Below are positions 58,826 through 64,000 of a DNA stretch of 64,000 nucleotides, one piece after another. The stretch is taken from the NCBI RefSeq assembly GCF_902833645.1, contig NZ_CADFGE010000003.1, positions 248,001-312,000 on the forward strand, given 5' to 3'. The notes beneath the pieces were generated by a model. That model saw nothing but the letters and a program-made list of their open reading frames with translations. It was not told the DNA's origin and did no database searches. A program made the position numbers and the translations under genes. Every line of letters starts with the position of its first letter. The stretch's first letter is position 1. The stretch comes from Paraburkholderia fungorum. Lineage in GTDB: Bacteria; Pseudomonadota; Gammaproteobacteria; Burkholderiales; Burkholderiaceae.

Positions 58826-60112
58826 TCAGTTCTGGCGCGACGCTTTGGCCCGGTCAAAGAATCCGAACAGAAGCGCCGCAATCGTGAACCCCAATACCAC
58901 GATGCAAACGCCACTCCATCCGGCCCACGCCCAGGCCGCCCCCGATAGCAACGCACCGAGCGCGCCGCCGATAAAGAAAATACCCACGAAGAGCGCATTC
59001 AATCGGCCGCGCGCCGCCGGGTTGATGAGATTGATCGCGCGCCGTCCGAGCGTTTGATCGGTGATCAGACCCGCGTCGAGCGCTGCCGCGCCGGCAACTA
59101 GCAGCGCGAGTGCGAGACCGGGATGCGTGGTGACCGGGAATCCGCCCCAGCCCGCACCGGCCGCGCCCATGACGAGCACAGCCGCAATCATCAACAGATG
59201 CGCGATCAGTTGTGTGATGCGCTGCGCCCCGCGATCGCCGAGATAACCGGCGAGTGGCGTGACGATCGCCCCGCTCGCACCCGCCAGTGCAAACCCGGCG
59301 ATGCCGTGCATGCCGAGCGAGAACGGCGGCTGCGCCAGCAACAAGGCGATGGCGGTCCAGAACGCGCTGAACGCGCCAAGCCCGAGCGCCGCCAGCGTGG
59401 CGCGGCGTTGCAGGATGGGTTCGGTGCGCAGCAGCGTCCACAGGGAGCGCAGCAACGCTGGATAACGGGCCGTTGCGAGCGGCCGGTGGGTCGGCAACTG
59501 GGTGTACAGGACCACGGCAAGCAGCGCGTCGGCGCACGCCTCGATGCCGAAGAACGCGCGCCAGCCGAACGATCCCGCGATCACACTGGCAAGTGGGCGT
59601 GACAACAGAATCCCGATCATCAGCCCGCTCATCACGTTGCCGATTGCCCGCCCACGTCCGTGTTCAGGCGCCATCGACGCCGCCATCGGCACGAGCATCT
59701 GAATCACGCTCGACGTCGCGCCCGCCAGCGACACCGACAGGAGAAACAGCCAACCCGACCGGGCGAGCGCCGCAATGCCGAGAAACACCGCACAGCACAT
59801 CAGCGTCCGAAAAATAAGCTTGCGGTTCTCGAGCAGATCGCACAACGGCACGAGCAGAAGCAGCCCGGCCGCGTAGCCCAACTGCGGCAGCATGGCGATC
59901 AGGCCGGCGAGTTCGGGCGGCAGGTTCAGCGCGCGGCTGACGGGCCCCGTCAATGGTTGCGCCGCCGTCAGGTTCACGATGATCAATCCGACCGCCGCCG
60001 CGAAAAACAGCGTGAGCGGCGCGGTCAGGCCGGCAGCCGGCGCCGGCGAAGGTACGGTCGCGGCAGACAAGGGAGGCAAGGGCCGCGCAGGCGTCTCGGC
60101 AGGTTGATTCAT
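58826..60112 (-). CDS. MFS permease, YnfM/arabinose-efflux-like
   Basis: A 428-residue, 12-helix transporter. Helix 1 contains FFAAAVGLIIVNLTAAQPLT and helix 2 AGLIAMLPQLGYAAGLLLLV, typical of exporters in the YnfM-like group; loop 2-3 is LCDLLENRKLIFRTL and helix 5 region GRAIGNVMSGLMIGILLSRP. Divergent from a LysR gene 95 bp away that very probably controls it. Substrate unknown. Confidence 0.85.
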   Translation of the reverse strand: MNQPAETPARPLPPLSAATVPSPAPAAGLTAPLTLFFAAAVGLIIVNLTAAQPLTGPVSRALNLPPELAGLIAMLPQLGYAAGLLLLVPLCDLLENRKLIFRTLMCCAVFLGIAALARSGWLFLLSVSLAGATSSVIQMLVPMAASMAPEHGRGRAIGNVMSGLMIGILLSRPLASVIAGSFGWRAFFGIEACADALLAVVLYTQLPTHRPLATARYPALLRSLWTLLRTEPILQRRATLAALGLGAFSAFWTAIALLLAQPPFSLGMHGIAGFALAGASGAIVTPLAGYLGDRGAQRITQLIAHLLMIAAVLVMGAAGAGWGGFPVTTHPGLALALLVAGAAALDAGLITDQTLGRRAINLINPAARGRLNALFVGIFFIGGALGALLSGAAWAWAGWSGVCIVVLGFTIAALLFGFFDRAKASRQN

Positions 60113-60161
60113 CGTTCCACTCCGGTTGAATTAGCTCCGGCTTATCGTACGGATGACGATG

Positions 60162-60200
60162 TTATGCGACAATTGAAATATGTCGATAATCTTTATGCGA
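60162..60200. promoter_or_regulatory. Direct repeat TTATGCGA in the LysR/MFS divergent promoter
   Basis: TTATGCGA at 60162-60169 and 60193-60200 (31 bp apart), with TCGATAA between them. The 95-bp divergent gap is the expected binding region for the LysR protein. Confidence 0.4.
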
Positions 60201-60207
60201 GTTAGTT

Positions 60208-61119
60208 ATGAACACGCGTGACTTGCAGGCTTTCGTGGCGGTGGTCGAAAGCGGATCGATGGTGCGGGCGGCGGAGAAGCTGTTTCTCACGCAGCCTGGG
60301 CTCACGCGCCGCGTTCAGAATCTGGAGACCATGCTCGGCGCGGAGCTGCTGGACCGCCAGAGCAAACCGCTCAAGCCGACCGCGGCGGGCAATGAGGTGT
60401 ACGGTCTGGCGCGCACGGTACTGCGCGCCGTCGACGACCTGATGGCCGTGGCGTCGCCCGATAGCGAATCGACCGGAGAGTTGAGAATCGGCGTCCCACC
60501 GTTTCTATCCGAACTCGCGCTCGAACGGCCCGTCGACCGTTTGCGTAGTGCCTTTCCGAAGCTGACGCTGCGCGTGACCGCCGGCTGGTCGCCGGGCTTG
60601 TTGCAGAACGTGGAGCGTGGCGCCGTGGATGCGGCCGTCGTGTTGTTACCCGTCGGCATTCCCCTGCCCGAAGCGATGACGGCCGCGCGACTCGGCGACA
60701 AACGGGCCATCGTTGTGGCGCCGCGTTCTTTCGGCTTGACCGACGAACCGACGACGCTCGCCGAGCTTTCGCGTCATCCATGGGTGTTGAACCAGGACGG
60801 CTGCGGGATGCGGTCCGCGCTGAGTCGGGCGATGTCGTCGGCCGGCTTGCAGTTCAACGTCGCGGTCGAGGCGTTTGGGTCCGAGTTGCAGCTTTCGCTG
60901 GTGGCCCGGGGCATGGGCATCGGGCTCGCCGTGCCGGAAATGCTGGAGCGCAGCGCCTACCGTGAATCGCTGCAGCGCATCGACGTGACGGACTTCCACA
61001 ACGTGCTCAACGTGTGGCTCGTGCACGGCATGCTGCCCGGTCGCCTGGTGCGGCCCGTTGCGTTGATGCGCGACGCGCTTGTGGAGAAAATGGAGAGCGA
61101 TCTGGAGCGCAGCGCGTAG
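60208..61119 (+). CDS. LysR-type regulator, divergent from the MFS permease
   Basis: A 303-residue regulator. The helix-turn-helix is NTRDLQAFVAVVESGSMVRA and FLTQPGLTRRVQNLETMLGA. The effector domain covers about residues 90-295 and includes ELRIGVPPFLSELALERPVD and GMGIGLAVPEMLER. The start ATG 60208 overlaps the divergent promoter. It likely activates the MFS gene at 58826-60112. Confidence 0.88.
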   Translation: MNTRDLQAFVAVVESGSMVRAAEKLFLTQPGLTRRVQNLETMLGAELLDRQSKPLKPTAAGNEVYGLARTVLRAVDDLMAVASPDSESTGELRIGVPPFLSELALERPVDRLRSAFPKLTLRVTAGWSPGLLQNVERGAVDAAVVLLPVGIPLPEAMTAARLGDKRAIVVAPRSFGLTDEPTTLAELSRHPWVLNQDGCGMRSALSRAMSSAGLQFNVAVEAFGSELQLSLVARGMGIGLAVPEMLERSAYRESLQRIDVTDFHNVLNVWLVHGMLPGRLVRPVALMRDALVEKMESDLERSA

Positions 61120-61459
61120 CCGCTCAGCCTCGCTCTGTCCGGGCGGGTCTGGTTCCGTCTATCCGGCCGCGCTAACGGAATCAGTTTGAACAGCCAGCAA
61201 ATCCCGGCAATGCACGAGCGCGTCGCGCACTGACGCGCCACCGGCATGCGGGGCGGATTCAACAGTCTCGCCGCCAGGGAGCAACTGGACGAAGGCGATA
61301 AGTAGATTACGGAAACGACTTGGGAACGCGCCTGCGCAATCATTTCGGCGAAGGTGCCCGCGTACGGAAACGGGCGAAATCCTCCTCGACCCGGTCTGGC
61401 CGGTTGTCACACCTTTTGGGCCGGTTTCCTCACGCACTCTCCATGGACAAACTACGACT
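61120..61459. other. 340-bp gap between LysR and the toxin-like gene
   Basis: No convincing gene. A minus-strand frame of about 100 codons (61159-61467) is open but has no start context and matches nothing I know. CCTTTTGGGCC and a CATTTCGG stretch are unremarkable. From here to 63230 the base composition is lower in GC than in the flanking genes. Confidence 0.5.
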
Positions 61460-62049
61460 ATGAGCACCCCTCAGGAAGAGTTCCAGCGTGATCCGTACGA
61501 TTTTCTTTCGAATAATGTGGTTTATCCGAGCATAAACGTGCTTCGCCAGGAATATCTGCTTCCGGCTGTCGGCGGGGAAGCGTTCGTTATCAGGCCAGCG
61601 CCTGTCAGTCCCGTCACCGTGAAAAAAGTGCCGAACGCGAATTCAACGACAGGCGACGTCTTCGCGCTGGTCAGGGGTGGTAACAAAGACCCATTCGCCC
61701 TGCGCGCGTACTACTTGCCCTATATGCAGAATAAAACTTGCGGCGGCGTTCTGCACAAGAGCGCCGAGTGGATGTTTACCGCTGCAATGGACGGCTGCAC
61801 GTTCGGCGCCGGCTCCGTCACTGCGGACGGCGTGTGTGCCTCGCCGTGCATGCCAATGCGGCAAGCGCGGGCCAAGGCGGCCGCGACGAACAGCGCAGAC
61901 AGCAAGACGAACAGATCGCGACCACGTTCGGCAAACGTTCCGGCGACAAGTGGGAGTTTTTCGTGCTGAGATTTACCAGTAAAAAAGCCGGCGATGATCA
62001 GTTCGCGCGGGGCTACCTGCATAAAGGCATAATCGGCGCGACCAGTTGA
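61460..62049 (+). pseudogene. CNF1/BLF1-like deamidase effector, frameshifted at a GT repeat
   Basis: The first frame reads FLSNNVVYPSINVLRQEYLL, GDVFALVRGGNKDPFALRAY, LHKSAEWMFTAAMDGCTFGA and GSVTADGVC. At GTGTGTG (61832-61838) the sensible sequence switches frame by two bases to LAVHANAASAGQ and SGDKWEFFVLRFTSKKA, ending at 62049. Restored, it is about 195 residues with Cys113 in DGC and His130, the Cys-then-His order of the CNF1 and BLF1 glutamine deamidase toxins (BLF1: SGC, then WH). If unrepaired, the made protein (169 residues, stop at 61969) lacks the His. Family placement is tentative. Confidence 0.5.
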
Positions 62050-62137
62050 ACGGGAAACATCGATCTGTCACCCTCGGCGGCTACGGCCGGGGCACCGGGT
62101 CGCAGCCTGTTGATCGTTGAGAGTTTGCGGCTTGTAA

Positions 62138-62818
62138 TCAGGTCGCGAAGCCCCACCCTTTCCGGTACTGCAAGCCGGATTCGGTGTTGTCCTTGAAGTA
62201 CTTTGCATCCGTGCCCGGCGTCCAAACGTACCCGGTCTTCGCGCTATTTGGAACACCAATCCGTTTGCCATGGTCGGTCCACTTTTTCATCTTGTCGCCA
62301 AAGGCGGTAAAGAACTCGGCCGGCTTGCAGACGATGTTGGCCCACGGATCGATGATCCACTGGTCGTCACCCGCGTAGTCCATCGTCTTGATCGAACCGA
62401 ACGCGGGCGTGCCCTTCATCAGGATGCAGAACTGGTGGTCTCCGGGATCGTCGATGATGGCGATCCATATGTTTAATTTCTTGCTTTGAAAGGCGAAACA
62501 GAGAAGCCATGTCATTTCGGCGCAATTGCCGCCTCGGAGTCCCTGCTTTTTAATAATTTCACCCATCTCAGCGGGAGTGGGCGGCCTCTGCAAGAGACTC
62601 GTTAGCAGCTGCCTCTTGCCTTGAATCGTCTGGCGTATCTCACCGGCAAGCGGCTGATTGGTATTTCTCCTGTCCGCTTGCCCTTCCTTTAATGTCAAAC
62701 CCTCGGCCGGTGGTTCATCGTATCGCTTGTTATCCGACTTCTTGCCCGAATGCTCAGGGCCGTCGAAAAAAGCCCGAACCCATTTGTTCATAACGGTGGC
62801 GTTGCCCTTGGTGTACAT
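62138..62818 (-). CDS. Putative papain-like/transglutaminase-fold effector or toxin
   Basis: A 226-residue protein with a Cys-His-Asp pattern of papain-like folds: Cys99 in LRGGNCAEMTWLLCFAF, His128 in DDPGDHQFCILMKG and Asp157 in DDQWIIDPWANIV. GNC, then H at the start of a strand, then W-I-I-D-P is the order seen in YopT-type peptidases and papain-fold polymorphic toxins, which act as proteases or deamidases. The N-terminus is Lys- and Gln-rich and lacks a signal peptide. GGGAGG precedes the ATG. It is convergent with the deamidase-like gene and next to an IS66 remnant. No immunity gene or secretion system is visible. Confidence 0.6.
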   Translation of the reverse strand: MYTKGNATVMNKWVRAFFDGPEHSGKKSDNKRYDEPPAEGLTLKEGQADRRNTNQPLAGEIRQTIQGKRQLLTSLLQRPPTPAEMGEIIKKQGLRGGNCAEMTWLLCFAFQSKKLNIWIAIIDDPGDHQFCILMKGTPAFGSIKTMDYAGDDQWIIDPWANIVCKPAEFFTAFGDKMKKWTDHGKRIGVPNSAKTGYVWTPGTDAKYFKDNTESGLQYRKGWGFAT

Positions 62819-62983
62819 GAAACCTCCCGTTTGTCATTCGTTCGCGGAGAGCCCCCGTCAGAGCCTGCTGGCGAGCCTGGCTTCGTCCTCCCGCCAGGTT
62901 ACGAGGCAATCGTTTCCCAAGCGTTTCCTACGGTGTGCAGTAAGCGTGACACCAGCGGCGTCCTGATTGGAGATTGCGATTCT

Positions 62984-63160
62984 TCAGGTTGCGGAGCCGA
63001 ACTGAGCGCCAACGACCCACGGTGTGAGTTCGTTGATTCGGTTGATCGGGGTCGGCGATGCGTGTACGCACGAAGCGCGGATAAGCGTCAGGATCGACGC
63101 CGTTGAGTTTTGCGATGCCAATGAGGCGGGCGATTGCGGCGGCACGCCAGAGCAGACCGA
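62984..63160 (-). mobile_element. IS66-family transposase (TnpC) 3' remnant
   Basis: Minus-strand peptide RAAAIARLIGIAKLNGVDPD, AYPRFVRTRIAD and, after a one-base frameshift, PINRINELTPWVVGAQFG is the degenerate C-terminus of an IS66 TnpC (typical LIGTAKLNG.DP.AYL, then IADHPINRIDELLPW). The stop TGA is at 62984-62986. No terminal inverted repeat was seen. The rest of the gap (62819-62983 and 63160-63229) shows nothing. Confidence 0.75.
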
Positions 63161-63229
63161 GGCCTTTTATACGGGCGTCTTTCCGGCCGAGGCTGGCAGC
63201 TTCCAGACTGGAACTGCCAGGGGGTTAGT

Positions 63230-64000
63230 TCAGGCGACTACCTTCTGCTCCCCGGCCGCCTGTTCGCGCATGCGACGGGCTTCGTCGCGCAGGAACTGCT
63301 GGTAATCGTCCAGATCGCCGTCGAATGGCTCGACGCCACCCTTGGTGACGAGCCAGAACTCGTCGCATACCGCGCGCAGCAGCGACCGGTCGTGACTGAC
63401 CAGCATCACCGTGCCTTCGAATTCGTTGAGCGCCATGCCGAGCGCTTCGCGTGTGGCCAGGTCGAGGTGGTTGGTCGGTTCGTCGAGCAGCAGCAGGTTG
63501 GGACGCTGCCACACGATCATGCACAACACGAGACGCGCCTTTTCGCCGCCGCTCATCGTGCCGACCGCCTGATGGACCATGTCGCCACTGAAGTTGAAGG
63601 TGCCGAGGAAGGTTCGCAGCGATTGTTCGGTGCCGCTCTGGCCAGGCGCGCGCAGGTGCGCCGGCGTGTCCCTGGCAAGACGGATCATGTGTTCCAGCGG
63701 CGTGTCCAGAGGACGCAGCACATCGAGTTCCTGCTGTGCGAAGTAGCCGATGTTCAGGCCTTTGCCTTCGCTGATTTCGCCGGCAATCGGTGCCAGCTCA
63801 TGCGCCACCGTCTTCACCAGAGTGGACTTGCCCTGGCCGTTGGCGCCAAGAATGCCGATGCGCTGGCCGGCCAGCACGGATCGGTTGATGCCCCGCACGA
63901 TGACCGTCGGCGGCGTGCCCAGCGGCGCGTCGTCCGGCGCCGGATAGCCGAAACTCGCGTCCAGCATCGACAACAGCGGGTTCGGGACGTTGAGTGGCTC
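63230..64000 (-). CDS. ABC-F family ATPase, C-terminal part (runs off the right edge)
   Basis: The last 256 residues of a cytoplasmic ABC-F protein (YheS/Uup-like). This second ATPase cassette has Walker A GANGQGKSTLVK, signature TMSGGEKARLVL, Walker B LLLLDEPTNHLDLATREAL and the switch His in VSHDRSLLRA. The C-terminal GDLDDYQQFLRDEARR resembles ABCF3-type proteins. The frame stays open at base 64000, so the start is outside the window. ABC-F proteins act on ribosomes. Confidence 0.93.
   Translation of the reverse strand, partial: EPLNVPNPLLSMLDASFGYPAPDDAPLGTPPTVIVRGINRSVLAGQRIGILGANGQGKSTLVKTVAHELAPIAGEISEGKGLNIGYFAQQELDVLRPLDTPLEHMIRLARDTPAHLRAPGQSGTEQSLRTFLGTFNFSGDMVHQAVGTMSGGEKARLVLCMIVWQRPNLLLLDEPTNHLDLATREALGMALNEFEGTVMLVSHDRSLLRAVCDEFWLVTKGGVEPFDGDLDDYQQFLRDEARRMREQAAGEQKVVA

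Noticed and set aside
61159..61467. A 102-codon minus-strand frame upstream of the deamidase-like gene
   Set aside because: No ribosome site, no known domain and it overlaps the start of the opposite gene; left as unassigned.
1..64000. CRISPR arrays, tRNA or rRNA genes, phage genes, intact insertion sequences
   Set aside because: None was recognised when reading the gaps; only short tandem repeats and one IS66 remnant were found. A tRNAscan and an IS search would settle this.

Overview
The window is high-GC DNA with the gene families and layout of a Burkholderiaceae chromosome, most like Paraburkholderia or a close relative. It carries two trimeric porins of the Burkholderia type, many LysR regulators, many MFS permeases and plant- or soil-type catabolic clusters. 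The assignment is an inference from gene content; no rRNA, tRNA, CRISPR array or intact insertion sequence was seen.

Layout. 1-6.6 kb: end of an aspartoacylase-like hydrolase gene, a cupin, a porin, an aromatic-acid-type permease, a small exported protein and succinate-semialdehyde dehydrogenase. 6.8-11.5 kb: a decayed LysR gene, an intact LysR gene, an ACS-type permease and a LigJ/LigK pair that would convert 4-oxalomesaconate to pyruvate and oxaloacetate. 11.6-17.1 kb: AraC regulator, alanyl-tRNA editing protein, a two-gene chromate transporter and a sugar-acid-type dehydrogenase, set among remnants (permease N-terminus, GntR fragment, frameshifted PadR gene with a very short HAAS partner). 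17.3-25.9 kb: two operons around a LysR gene, with two MHS permeases, an RraA-like protein, a class II aldolase, a 2-hydroxyacid dehydrogenase, an M20 amidohydrolase and a CitE/HpcH-type lyase. A gap-free 53-bp element upstream of both operons suggests they are one regulon for an unidentified substrate.

25.9-36.1 kb: a minus-strand catabolic cluster with porin, DapA-like aldolase, Fe-alcohol dehydrogenase, an apparent fusion of a four-carbon acid-sugar kinase (DUF1537) with a PdxA2-type dehydrogenase, a sodium:solute symporter, a BNR/sialidase-like protein, a DeoR regulator and an SDR. Four GATTCRRTC repeats with 21/28/21-bp spacing overlap a good promoter in front of the porin. This looks like an acid-sugar pathway controlled by the DeoR protein.

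37.2-45.6 kb is the most unusual part. A tightly overlapped two-sensor/one-regulator phosphorelay (two histidine kinases and a LuxR-type response regulator) is flanked by two paralogous small proteins sharing the core WCESRSVVPL, and by one intact and one broken copy of an exported solute-binding-like protein. The palindrome TCAGGA-N2-TCCTGA, with half-sites at 22-bp steps, occurs 60-125 bp upstream of both paralogs and of the operon with the solute-binding protein. I propose that the response regulator controls these genes and that the exported protein is a signal input; I do not recognise a described system of this form.

45.7-52.8 kb: a stress group (DyP peroxidase, histidine phosphatase, Hsp20-Lon operon, two DUF1269 membrane proteins, YhbY-type RNA-binding protein, BamE-like lipoprotein). 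52.9-61.1 kb: an EmrAB-NodT type tripartite exporter with divergent TetR, a Mug-type glycosylase and an MFS permease with divergent LysR. 61.4-63.2 kb: two toxin-like genes next to an IS66 remnant. One resembles the CNF1/BLF1 deamidases and is frameshifted at a GT repeat; the other has a Cys-His-Asp papain-like pattern. The window ends inside an ABC-F ATPase gene.
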